From Vallitalea sp. (GTDB lineage Bacteria > Bacillota > Clostridia > Lachnospirales > Vallitaleaceae), in assembly GCA_025210515.1 (NCBI GenBank), contig JAOARM010000004.1, positions 1 through 64,000 on the forward strand: a stretch of DNA of 64,000 bases, in the 5' to 3' direction. The stretch's first letter is position 1; every line of letters begins with the position of its first letter. Below the pieces are notes generated by a model that saw only the letters and a list, made by a program, of their open reading frames with translations, made no database searches and was not told where the DNA came from. Positions 37,486-46,128 of the stretch are shown piece after piece. Made by a program: the position numbers and the translations under genes.

Positions 37486-37527
37486 AAGACCTTGTAAACC
37501 TTTTAAATAAAGGACTACAAGGTCTTT
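37486..37527 (+). terminator. Terminator after sulfatase 1
   Basis: AAGACCTTGTA pairs with TACAAGGTCTT; an inner CCTTTTAAATAAAGG hairpin caps the stem. A short T run follows. Confidence 0.7.
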
Positions 37528-37597
37528 ACTATCCTATAAGTAGGTTCTTACCTCACATATAATATTATGGTAAAAAATAAAATTAACAATAAACATT

Positions 37598-37614
37598 AAT
37601 TTCATATTGAAAAC
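37598..37614. promoter_or_regulatory. Operator-like palindrome, site 2 (tctCBA)
   Basis: AATTTCATATTGAAAAC, two bases off ATTTTCA-N3-TGAAAAT. It overlaps the -35 box of the tctC promoter, a position suited to repression. Confidence 0.5.
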
Positions 37615-37635
37615 ATGTAAACATTATGTTAAAAT
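37607..37635 (+). promoter_or_regulatory. Promoter of tctCBA
   Basis: TTGAAA (37607-37612), 17-bp spacer, TAAAAT (37630-37635). Confidence 0.55.
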
Positions 37636-37758
37636 AAACAAGTAAAATAAATAACTAGTTGTAGGTAATTACCAAAAAGCAATATCAATGAACAATGTAA
37701 CAGTTGTGAAAGTGTTGACGAAATTAACTAACTTAAAAATTCAAAGGAGTGTGGTTTT

Positions 37759-38805
37759 GTGAGAAACATTACTAAAAGTTTAAGGGTACTTCTAAGTTTG
37801 GTTTTAGTATTAATGCTTGTTACTGCATGTGGTAATAATGATACTAAAAAAGATGCAGAGAATAATACGGATAAAAATGTAGAAAATAATACAGATAATA
37901 AAGATGAAGCAAAATTAGATTATCCAAAAGATATGTTGAAAATTATTGTACCAGGTGGCGCAGGTGGCGGAATGGACGTTAATGCACGTACAATTGCTAA
38001 ATACCTAGAAAAAGAAATAGGTAAAACTGTAATGGTTGAAAATCGTCCTGGTGCAGGTGGTATTGTAGGAGCTACAGAATATTTAGTTGAAGAAGCAAAC
38101 ACTGATACTATAATTGTATTACCAAGTTTAGTTAATGCAGTTGCTCCTTTATACACTAAAGTTCCTTATGGAGATGATGATTTCGTACCAATTATTGGAT
38201 TAAATCAAGAAGTTAATGGTATATTTGCTAATCCTAAGAAAACAGGTATAGAAAGCTTTGAAGATTTAGTTGAATACAGTAAAGATCATGTAGTTAAATT
38301 CGGAAGTGGTGGTCCAGGAACTTACAACTTCTTAGCTCAAGACGCTTTATATAAAATGGCAGGAATACAAGCTGAAACAGTTCCACATAAAAGTGGTGCA
38401 GAAGGTTTAACTAATGTATTAGGTGGTCATACAGATATTACATTAGCACCTGCAAGAATCGCTAAAGATTATGTTGAAAATGGAGATTTAAAACCTTTAT
38501 TTGTATTTTCAGAACAACCATATTCAATGTATGAAGGTGTAGATGATGTACCAACAATAATGAGTGAAGGTCATGAAGTTAAATACGAAGGATATGTATA
38601 CTTTGCAACTAGAAAAGGAACAGATCAAGAAATAATAGATTACTTATATAATGCTATCAATAATGTATACGAAAACGAAGATTACAAAGCTGAGACTAAA
38701 CACGTTAACATTAACAATGCTAATGGTGAAGAAGTAAGCGAATACATGAAATCAAGAATAGAAGATGCTAAAGCGTTCTATGAGATAGCTAATCCATCAA
38801 AATAA
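37759..38805 (+). CDS. tctC: Tripartite tricarboxylate transporter (TTT) substrate-binding lipoprotein
   Basis: Extracellular solute receptor of a TctCBA importer. Lipobox LVTAC (Cys24), Asp/Asn/Lys-rich linker (about 26-52), then the Bug/TctC fold: IIVPGGAGGGMDVNARTIAKYL, VENRPGAGGIVGATEYL, and the FGSGGPGTYNFLAQD ligand loop. The family binds carboxylate-bearing solutes, hence the inference that the substrate is an acid. GTG start at 37759 with AAAGGAG 9 bases upstream. First gene of tctC-tctB-tctA. Confidence 0.9.
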   Translation: MRNITKSLRVLLSLVLVLMLVTACGNNDTKKDAENNTDKNVENNTDNKDEAKLDYPKDMLKIIVPGGAGGGMDVNARTIAKYLEKEIGKTVMVENRPGAGGIVGATEYLVEEANTDTIIVLPSLVNAVAPLYTKVPYGDDDFVPIIGLNQEVNGIFANPKKTGIESFEDLVEYSKDHVVKFGSGGPGTYNFLAQDALYKMAGIQAETVPHKSGAEGLTNVLGGHTDITLAPARIAKDYVENGDLKPLFVFSEQPYSMYEGVDDVPTIMSEGHEVKYEGYVYFATRKGTDQEIIDYLYNAINNVYENEDYKAETKHVNINNANGEEVSEYMKSRIEDAKAFYEIANPSK

Positions 38806-38832
38806 GGTTTAATTCACGAGGAGTAATATAAA

Positions 38833-39282
38833 ATGAAAATAAAAATAAGAACTAATTTATTGGGCGGAATATTATTTTTGTTTTTTTCAATAATTGCATG
38901 GATTTTGATACCTTCTCAAATAGAGATAGGACAATCAACAACGACCCTAATAAATGCACAATTTGTACCTAAGATGACATTAATAATAATATTTATACTG
39001 AGTATAGTTTTGATAGTTTTAAGCTTGGTTAGTAAAAAACATCAAAAATATATAGAATTAAATCTTTCTAAAGAATTAAAAGTAGTGATATTTTATGTAA
39101 TGTTAATATGCTACGTACTATTAATACCTGTTTTAGGATATAGAGTATCATCAATATTGTTTTGTGGAATAATGTTATTGTACTTTAAGGCTAAAAAGTG
39201 GACATATTATGTGATTTCTTTTTCTGTAGTCTTATTATTATCTTATGTATTTAGTAGTGTTTTAAATGTACCATTGCCATAA
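38833..39282 (+). CDS. tctB: TTT transporter small membrane subunit TctB
   Basis: 149 residues with four membrane helices, as TctB proteins have, opening with LLGGILFLFFSIIAWILIPSQI. The family is poorly conserved, so the position between tctC and tctA decides the call. GAGGAG site before the ATG. Confidence 0.85.
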   Translation: MKIKIRTNLLGGILFLFFSIIAWILIPSQIEIGQSTTTLINAQFVPKMTLIIIFILSIVLIVLSLVSKKHQKYIELNLSKELKVVIFYVMLICYVLLIPVLGYRVSSILFCGIMLLYFKAKKWTYYVISFSVVLLLSYVFSSVLNVPLP

Positions 39283-39419
39283 AATAAATACTATATTATC
39301 TAATGGTATGGATATATGAAGTTTGATGTATTGTAATAGATATGTAATCTTGGCTACTATATGAAATGAAAATGTATAGTAGCCAAACAACAAAAATTTA
39401 TGACTACGAGGTGTTACAA

Positions 39420-40922
39420 ATGTTACAAAATCTAACTAGTGGATTTGCAGAATTGTTTACAATTCAAAATTTTATTTTTATGAACGTTGGATTACTAGTA
39501 GGTATTATATTTGGTGCTATCCCTGGATTATCGGCTAATATTGGGATTGTTCTTTTTTTACCTTTTACTTTTAGTCTGAATCCTATTAATGCTATATTAA
39601 TGTTACTTGGTATTTATTGTGGAGGTACATATGGGGGATCTGTTGCAGCTATTTTAATTGGAACTCCAGGTACTAATGCAGCCGCTGCAACTTTATTAGA
39701 TGGTTATCCTTTAGCTCAAAGTGGAAAAGCAAATAAAGCATTAACGATGGCTTTAACTGCGTCAACAATTGGTGGAGTTATTAGTGCTTTGATTTTATTA
39801 TTTGCGGCTCCGGGAATTTCGAGATTTACTATTGCTTTTGGGCCACCTGAATATTTTGCATTAGGCATATTTGGTCTATCAGTTATAGCATCTGTTAGTG
39901 GTAATAACATATTTAAAGGCGTTATATCAGGTTGCTTTGGTGTGTTTTTAGCAATGGTAGGGCTAGATGTTATGAGTGGAACTGTAAGATTTACTTTCGG
40001 CAATATTAGATTAATGTCCGGTTTAGGATTAATACCTGTCTTATTAGGATTATTTGCAATAGAAATAGTTCTAGGACATGTATATACTATTTTTAATAAA
40101 GATGAATTGGATGATGCTTCTCAAGTTGATTTAAGTGATAAACTAGAGATGTCAGAATTAAAAGCTTCTTTACCTGCTATTTTTAAAGGTACATTTATCG
40201 GTACGATTATAGGAGCTATCCCTGGAATTGGTACAGGAGTTGCCTCTTTCCTTAGTTATAATGAAGCTAAGAGAACATCAAAACACCCTGAAAAATTTGG
40301 TAAAGGTGCTATTGAAGGAGTTGCTGCTCCAGAAGCAGGAAATAATGCTGTTACAGGTGCATCTTTAATTCCTCTACTTACATTAGGTGTTCCAGGAAGT
40401 GCCGTTGCTGCAACATTATTAGGTGCATTTATGATGCATGGTCTAGTTCCAGGACCTAATCTATTCAAAGATCAAGGAACAATAATGTATGCAATTATGA
40501 TTGGACTTGTTTTTATTAATATCTTCATGTTTTTACAAGGAAAATTATTAGTTAAATTCTTTGCGAAAGTAACTAAAGTACCAAATGCATTATTAGTACC
40601 AATACTATTAATTACATGTATTGCAGGAGCTTTTTCATATAAAAATACACTTTTTTATGTATATATATTATTAATATTTGGAGCTTTATCATATGTAATC
40701 AAAAAACTAGGATTTCCACCAGTACCAATAGTATTAGGTTATATATTAGGTCCTATTGTAGAATTTAATTTAAGAAGAGCATTAGTTATGTCAGAAGGAA
40801 GTTATACTATATTTTTTACAAGACCAATTAGTGTAGCATTTATTATACTAACAGTAGGATTTATGTTTATGCTAACTAGACAACAAAAAAAACAGAAAAA
40901 ATTAGCAAGTCAAAATAAGTAA
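39420..40922 (+). CDS. tctA: TTT transporter large membrane subunit TctA
   Basis: The 500-residue permease has about 11-12 helices. The two internally repeated TctA signatures are present: GAIPGLSANIGIVLFLPFTF and YGGSVAAILIGTPGTNAAA in the first half, GAIPGIGTGVASFLSY and TLGVPGSAVAATLLGAF in the second. ATG 39420 follows GAGGTG by 9 bases and gives the standard N-terminus; a longer frame from 39366 adds 18 non-family residues. It imports the solute captured by TctC. A terminator follows at 40944-40969. Confidence 0.93.
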   Translation: MLQNLTSGFAELFTIQNFIFMNVGLLVGIIFGAIPGLSANIGIVLFLPFTFSLNPINAILMLLGIYCGGTYGGSVAAILIGTPGTNAAAATLLDGYPLAQSGKANKALTMALTASTIGGVISALILLFAAPGISRFTIAFGPPEYFALGIFGLSVIASVSGNNIFKGVISGCFGVFLAMVGLDVMSGTVRFTFGNIRLMSGLGLIPVLLGLFAIEIVLGHVYTIFNKDELDDASQVDLSDKLEMSELKASLPAIFKGTFIGTIIGAIPGIGTGVASFLSYNEAKRTSKHPEKFGKGAIEGVAAPEAGNNAVTGASLIPLLTLGVPGSAVAATLLGAFMMHGLVPGPNLFKDQGTIMYAIMIGLVFINIFMFLQGKLLVKFFAKVTKVPNALLVPILLITCIAGAFSYKNTLFYVYILLIFGALSYVIKKLGFPPVPIVLGYILGPIVEFNLRRALVMSEGSYTIFFTRPISVAFIILTVGFMFMLTRQQKKQKKLASQNK

Positions 40923-40943
40923 GACATAAGCTAATCCTTAATT

Positions 40944-40970
40944 ACACCAAGGTTATTGTCTTGGTGTTTT
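40944..40970 (+). terminator. Terminator after tctA
   Basis: ACACCAAG pairs with CTTGGTGT across GTTATTGT, followed by TTTTTTGT. Confidence 0.85.
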
Positions 40971-41020
40971 TTGTCTATATTAAATATTTAAGAATTAATA
41001 CACAAATCAAGAAAATTATT

Positions 41021-41037
41021 ATTTTCATTTTGAAAAT
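41021..41037. promoter_or_regulatory. Operator-like palindrome, site 3 (DUF3604 gene)
   Basis: ATTTTCATTTTGAAAAT has perfect 7-bp arms. It overlaps the -35 region (TTGAAA) of the putative promoter of the DUF3604 gene, about 65 bases before its start. Confidence 0.55.
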
Positions 41038-41102
41038 ATTTTGCTATAATTATATATAATATGTTACCGATAATATTATTAGAATTAGTTAGGAGTAAGT
41101 CT

Positions 41103-42989
41103 ATGAAAAAAAATACAATAGTTAATCAATTCGGAACGTTTCAGACTAAAACATGTGAAGAGATTGTAGTTAACGGTGAATTAGAATGGGAAATAAAATT
41201 TACACCAAATGAAAAAATAGAAAAAGGTGGAAGCATTAAAATAGTGGTTCCAGCTTATCAACATCAACGAAGTGAGGAATATTTACAAGCATATGATTAT
41301 TGGAAACCTAATTACATATATGCTGTAGGAGAAGAAGAAGATACTAAAGTTGATGTTAAGATAGAAAAAGTTCCATCGGCGTTTAGTCATATAAATATGT
41401 GGGTTGATAGTAATAGAATTGCTATAGTTTCATTAGAAAATGGACTAGAGCAGGGAGAAACAATTATAATTAAATTTGGTGGTATTGATAGACCTTGGTT
41501 AGAAGGAGAATGCTCACCTTCAAGAGTATCACAATTTGCGTTTAAGAGTGAGGGTACTTATCTGGAATATCAAGTATATATGGACATTGATGGAAGTGGT
41601 AAATATGAAGAAATTAATGTGATGCCATCTATAAAAGTTGTGCCTGAAAAACCTAATAAAGTTGTAATAACAGCACCATCTAGTGTTAAAGTAGATGAAG
41701 TTTTTAATATTAAATTAAACGTAGAGGATAGATTTAATAACCCAATATTTGATTATAATACTGATTCTATGAAATTAAGTGTAACAAATGTTGAGACAAA
41801 AGAGTTCGTTATTATAGAAAAACAAAATGATGTTTTTGCTACGAGTATTAAAAATGAAGGTTTTTATGAGATTTCAGTGATTAACGAAGAGTTGATTGTT
41901 GAAAAGGCAGTTTTAATCTGTAATAATTCTATGGAAAAATTGTTATGGGGAGACTTGCACATTCATTCAAATTTAACAGCTAATATTAGAGATAATGATT
42001 GTGGAGCTTTTCCAAGTCAGGGATATTCATATGCAGAAAAAGTATCTCGCCTTGATTACATATGTTTATCAGAACAAACATTTATGTTTAATGAAGATAG
42101 AAGTGTAAATGTAAATAAAGAAACATGGAATAAGATAGGTGAAGAAGCTGATAAATATTATAAAGAAGGAGAGTTAGTTACTTTCCCAGGAATAGAGCTT
42201 CATAGCAAAAGAGGAGATACAGTTATTCTATTTAGAGATTCTCTAAGTAATTATCAATATCCTACAGAAGATGTAACGCATATTCAACATGTATGGGAGT
42301 TCTATAAAGATAAACACTTTATTACAATGCCTCATTTGCATAGATATTGTAATGGTAGACCTATAAAAGATCAACAAGAAAAAAAATACACTGGATTTGA
42401 GTATAGTAATTGGGAGCAAAGTGATGATAATGAAGTACTATGCGAAGTATATTCAAGTCAATGGGGAAGATTTGAAAATAAAAATCATCCTATGATTTTA
42501 AAAGCTAGAGCTAATGTAGAAGGAAATACTGTTGTAGACTTTTTAAACAAAGGAAAAAAATGGGGAATTATTGCAAATAGCGATGGACATGATGGAAACC
42601 CAGGATATGGTGGTATAACAGGTGTTTATGCAAATGAAAAAACAAGAGAAGATATATTTGATAGTTTGAAAGCTCGTAAAACAATTGCTTCTACCCATCC
42701 AAGAGTAGCAATCAAATTTGATATTAATGAACATGAAATGGGAATTATAGCAAAACATAATGGTGAAGATAGAAATATTAATGTTAAAGTAATTGCACCA
42801 AGCAAAATACAAAAAATAGAAGTTATTAAAAATGGAGAAATATTTATAAGAAATAATAATGATAGCAATTTTGCAGATGTAACATTTATCGATAATGAGA
42901 TATTAGAAAAAGATACTTATTATTATATAAGAATATCATTAGAAAATGGTCATATTGCTTGGACAAGTCCTATATGGTTTGAAAAATAA
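41103..42989 (+). CDS. DUF3604/PHP-domain protein of the sulfated-substrate cluster
   Basis: The first 290 residues form beta-rich Ig-like domains. From about residue 280 a PHP-like metal site is recognisable: GDLHIHS, then FPGIELHS, MPHLHRY and ANSDGHDG, all His/Asp metal-ligand motifs of the DUF3604 family. These are presumed metal-dependent hydrolases; no activity can be named. No signal peptide. ATG 41103 has AGGAG 7 bases upstream. It sits between the transporter and the NagB-like gene, 33 bases before the latter, so cotranscribed. Confidence 0.75.
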   Translation: MKKNTIVNQFGTFQTKTCEEIVVNGELEWEIKFTPNEKIEKGGSIKIVVPAYQHQRSEEYLQAYDYWKPNYIYAVGEEEDTKVDVKIEKVPSAFSHINMWVDSNRIAIVSLENGLEQGETIIIKFGGIDRPWLEGECSPSRVSQFAFKSEGTYLEYQVYMDIDGSGKYEEINVMPSIKVVPEKPNKVVITAPSSVKVDEVFNIKLNVEDRFNNPIFDYNTDSMKLSVTNVETKEFVIIEKQNDVFATSIKNEGFYEISVINEELIVEKAVLICNNSMEKLLWGDLHIHSNLTANIRDNDCGAFPSQGYSYAEKVSRLDYICLSEQTFMFNEDRSVNVNKETWNKIGEEADKYYKEGELVTFPGIELHSKRGDTVILFRDSLSNYQYPTEDVTHIQHVWEFYKDKHFITMPHLHRYCNGRPIKDQQEKKYTGFEYSNWEQSDDNEVLCEVYSSQWGRFENKNHPMILKARANVEGNTVVDFLNKGKKWGIIANSDGHDGNPGYGGITGVYANEKTREDIFDSLKARKTIASTHPRVAIKFDINEHEMGIIAKHNGEDRNINVKVIAPSKIQKIEVIKNGEIFIRNNNDSNFADVTFIDNEILEKDTYYYIRISLENGHIAWTSPIWFEK

Positions 42990-43022
42990 AATATTGCATT
43001 GTTGATTAGGAGGCATATATAA

Positions 43023-43850
43023 ATGAATGAATTTTATAATATAGATGAAAAAGAATTAGGAAAAAACAGTAAAATTGATTTGGAAATCATGGAAACAGAA
43101 GTTGATATGTATCATGATATGGCAAGAGTTATGTTTGATGAGATAAAAGAGAATAATAGTAAAGGTAAAAAAACAGTATTTATCTGTCCTGTAGGACCAG
43201 TAGGTCAATATAAAAGATTTGTTGAACTTGTTAATAAGTATCGTCTTAATCTAAATAACGTTTATTTCTTTAATATGGATGAATATTTGAATGATGATAT
43301 GACTATGATTGATACAAATAATCCTCTTAGTTTTAAAGGATTTATGAATAGAGAAGTTTACAATAAAATAGATGATGAATTAAACATTCCAGTAGAACAT
43401 AGATTTTTTCCAGAACCAGGTAAAGAAAATGTAATATGGGAAAAAATGCAAGAACTTGGTGGAGTTGACATATGTTTTGGTGGTGTAGGTATTAACGGTC
43501 ACGTTGCTTTTAATGAGCCTCCAGAAGATAATGATTCTATTAGCGATGATGAGTTCAAAAATATAGGAACTAGAGTACTTAAAATATCAAGAGAAACTAT
43601 GACTATTAATGCTGCTGGTTCTTTAAATGGTGCAATAGATGTTATTCCAAAATGGTGTATAACAATTGGAATGAAGGAAATTCTTAGTGCCAAAAAAATA
43701 CGTTTATATATGTTTAGAGATTGGCATAGATCAGTAGTTAGACGTGCGTTATATGGTGACGTAACAGCAAAATTCCCTGTAAGTTTCTTACAAGAACATG
43801 AAGATGCAAAAATAACTATATCTAATTATGTTGCACAAAAGCCTTATTAA
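43023..43850 (+). CDS. NagB-like sugar-phosphate isomerase/deaminase family protein
   Basis: Glucosamine-6-phosphate deaminase fold. The catalytic base region FNMDEYL (Asp86, NagB Asp72) and GINGHVAFNEP are visible. His160 and Glu165 match NagB His143 and Glu148. Asp141 of NagB is replaced by Asn158. The 275 residues have an N-terminal extension relative to NagB. This points to a ring-opening/aldose-ketose isomerisation or deamination on a 6-phosphosugar, possibly not GlcN6P. GGAGG before the ATG. Part of the catabolic block. Confidence 0.75.
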   Translation: MNEFYNIDEKELGKNSKIDLEIMETEVDMYHDMARVMFDEIKENNSKGKKTVFICPVGPVGQYKRFVELVNKYRLNLNNVYFFNMDEYLNDDMTMIDTNNPLSFKGFMNREVYNKIDDELNIPVEHRFFPEPGKENVIWEKMQELGGVDICFGGVGINGHVAFNEPPEDNDSISDDEFKNIGTRVLKISRETMTINAAGSLNGAIDVIPKWCITIGMKEILSAKKIRLYMFRDWHRSVVRRALYGDVTAKFPVSFLQEHEDAKITISNYVAQKPY

Positions 43851-43959
43851 TTGCATAAATAGAAGCTCTTCAAATTAAATTATTTTCAATTTAATACTAT
43901 TATTAATTATAACATTTTGGTATACTACATAATATATTAGAGTTATTTGGAGGTATTCA

Positions 43960-45150
43960 ATGTTTAAGATTGAAAATAAAGGTAAAGCTCAGATAAAATC
44001 AAGAAATAGAATTAAAGTTTTTAATTTTATTTTACAAAATGGGCCAGTATCAAGAACAGAATTAGAAAAACAGTTGGGAATTTCTGCTCCATCAATTTCT
44101 AGAATTGTAGAAATGTTAAAAAATGAAAAATATGTAAAAGAAATTGGTAAAGAAGATACAAGCGTTGGTAGAAAGCCTATAAAATTAGTTGTGAACAAAG
44201 ATGCAAGGTATATAGTTGGTATAAGTATCACTAAAACTAGTATATATTTATCTATAACTAATTTAGGATCAGATATTATATATAATAATCGAAAACCTCT
44301 CTGTGAAATAGAGACAGGTATGGATTTATTAATAGATATTAATAACTACATAGAAGATAGTTTGAAGATTACTGATATAACTAAAGATATGATTTTAGGA
44401 ATAGGGGTAGCTTCTAGAGGGGTTATTGATTACACTACAGGTACAATATTAAGATGTTACTTTAATGATTATAAAGAGCCAATTAATAACATTGAAGTAA
44501 AAAAGTTTCTTAAAAACTTATATAGTTGTGATGTTATTGTAGATAATAATATTAATGTAGATTTATTTGGTGATTTCTTCTTGACAAACAATACAATGGA
44601 TAATAGTAAGAAAAATTATTTATATGTTTATATGGGAGAAGGCGTTGGTGGTAGCGTTATTTGTAATAATGAAATTGTCAGAGGAAATAATAATATTGGT
44701 GGAAGAATAGGACATATGATAGTTGAGCCAGAAGGAAAAACATGTAACTGCGGGCAAAAAGGTCATTTAGAAGCTTATGTATCAAAATCAGCAATTAAAC
44801 AACAGTATACAAATGCTACAAAAGAAAAAGATGTAGATATTGTTGAAATTTGTCACAAAGCTAATAAAGGAGATGAAATATGTACTGATATTATAGATAA
44901 TGTTCTTGAAAAATTATCTATTGCAATCGCTAATATACAATTGATAATATCTCCTCATACAATTATATTGGCAGGAGAGATATTTGATCACTATGAAAAA
45001 GCATTAGAAATATTAAATAATAAAATAAATGATTATATTTTCGATAAGAAATTAAATGAAGTTAATTGGATCATTAAACCCAAAAAAGATATTATGTTTG
45101 CATATAGTGCTACAGCTCTAATTATGGATAAAATGTTTAATATAGAATAA
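43960..45150 (+). CDS. ROK-family transcriptional repressor
   Basis: An N-terminal winged helix (NGPVSRTELEKQLGISAPSISRIVEMLKNE) is joined to a ROK sugar-kinase-like domain with the zinc motif CNCGQKGHLEAY and the nucleotide-fold MGEGVGGSVI. NagC/XylR-type regulator of 396 residues. GGAGG site. It lies in the middle of the catabolic block and is the best candidate to bind the shared palindrome ATTTTCA-N3-TGAAAAT found at four promoters; effector unknown. Confidence 0.87.
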   Translation: MFKIENKGKAQIKSRNRIKVFNFILQNGPVSRTELEKQLGISAPSISRIVEMLKNEKYVKEIGKEDTSVGRKPIKLVVNKDARYIVGISITKTSIYLSITNLGSDIIYNNRKPLCEIETGMDLLIDINNYIEDSLKITDITKDMILGIGVASRGVIDYTTGTILRCYFNDYKEPINNIEVKKFLKNLYSCDVIVDNNINVDLFGDFFLTNNTMDNSKKNYLYVYMGEGVGGSVICNNEIVRGNNNIGGRIGHMIVEPEGKTCNCGQKGHLEAYVSKSAIKQQYTNATKEKDVDIVEICHKANKGDEICTDIIDNVLEKLSIAIANIQLIISPHTIILAGEIFDHYEKALEILNNKINDYIFDKKLNEVNWIIKPKKDIMFAYSATALIMDKMFNIE

Positions 45151-45176
45151 GTTGTAGATAAGAGTTGGAGGTAGAT

Positions 45177-46055
45177 ATGATTTATAAAATATCTAATAAG
45201 GACTTAACATTATCTATATGTTCTAAAGGAGCCGAATTAATTAGTATAATTAAAGAGTCTCCCACACAAATTGAATACATGTGGAATGGAAACGATAAAT
45301 TTTGGCCAAGACACGCACCTAACTTATTTCCCATAACTGGTAAACTAAAAGAAGGAAGATATGAACTAGACGGAAATTCTTATTCTATGCCAGTTCATGG
45401 GTTTGCAAAAGATTATGAATATATAGTTGTAGAAAAAACAAGCAAAAAAATAGTTTTTATGTTAGAAAGTGATAATAAAACTAAAGAATTATATCCATAT
45501 GATTTTCAATTATATATCATCTATGAATTAATAAATAATACAGTTTACATTGAATACAAGGTTATTAATCTATCTACAACTACATTATTTTTTTCCATTG
45601 GAGCGCACCCTGGATTTAATTGTCCATTATTTGATACAGAATCATTAGAAGATTACTTTCTAGAATTTGAAAAACAAGAGACTAAACAGGTTTATCGACA
45701 TACAGAAACGGGGTTTTTATCTAGCGACCCAGATTCATTTCATCTAACTAACGGTAAATTACTTCCCTTAACAAATGATTTGTTTGAAGATGGTGTTTAT
45801 GTATTAAAATCACCCCGTTCTAATTGGATTGCATTAAGAAATAAAAATACTAATCATTATGTAAAACTTACATTTAATGATTTTCCATATTTGTGTCTTT
45901 GGGGTAGGCCTAAAGCTCCATTTATTTGTTTTGAACCTTGGTACGGAGTGACAGATATTGATGGATCTTCTTATGACATAAAGAAAAGAGAAGGAATAAT
46001 GGAATTAGATAAGAATAAATGTTTTAAGTGCAATTATAGTATAACTATAAATTAG
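45177..46055 (+). CDS. Aldose 1-epimerase family protein (LacX-like)
   Basis: Mutarotase fold that interconverts sugar anomers. Motifs: WPRHAPNLFPITGKL, PVHGFAKD with catalytic His, IGAHPGFNCP with second His, and the C-terminal FICFEPWYG with catalytic Glu. 292 residues. ATG 45177 follows TTGGAGGT; a TTG at 45165 is part of that site. It starts 26 bases after the ROK gene and is likely cotranscribed. Confidence 0.87.
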   Translation: MIYKISNKDLTLSICSKGAELISIIKESPTQIEYMWNGNDKFWPRHAPNLFPITGKLKEGRYELDGNSYSMPVHGFAKDYEYIVVEKTSKKIVFMLESDNKTKELYPYDFQLYIIYELINNTVYIEYKVINLSTTTLFFSIGAHPGFNCPLFDTESLEDYFLEFEKQETKQVYRHTETGFLSSDPDSFHLTNGKLLPLTNDLFEDGVYVLKSPRSNWIALRNKNTNHYVKLTFNDFPYLCLWGRPKAPFICFEPWYGVTDIDGSSYDIKKREGIMELDKNKCFKCNYSITIN

Positions 46056-46082
46056 TTATTTAATAATAATTATCGCATATAT

Positions 46083-46099
46083 ATTTTCATATAGAAAGT
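46083..46099. promoter_or_regulatory. Operator-like palindrome, site 4 (sulfatase 2)
   Basis: ATTTTCATATAGAAAGT, two bases off the ATTTTCA-N3-TGAAAAT consensus, 30 bases before the second sulfatase gene. Confidence 0.4.
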
Positions 46100-46128
46100 A
46101 TTATGATAAGTATACGAGGAGGAATAAC

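Larger units (their letters stand above)
37417..37758. other. Intergenic region with terminator and tctC promoter
   Basis: 342 bases without a gene. A terminator hairpin lies at 37486-37527 (AAGACCTTGTA with TACAAGGTCTT). The tctC promoter and an overlapping palindrome lie at 37598-37635. Nothing else is evident. Confidence 0.6.

Noticed and set aside
43882..43898. A fifth copy of the shared palindrome before the ROK gene
   Set aside because: Only the left half-site ATTTTCA matches; the right half keeps about four of seven bases, too weak in AT-rich DNA.
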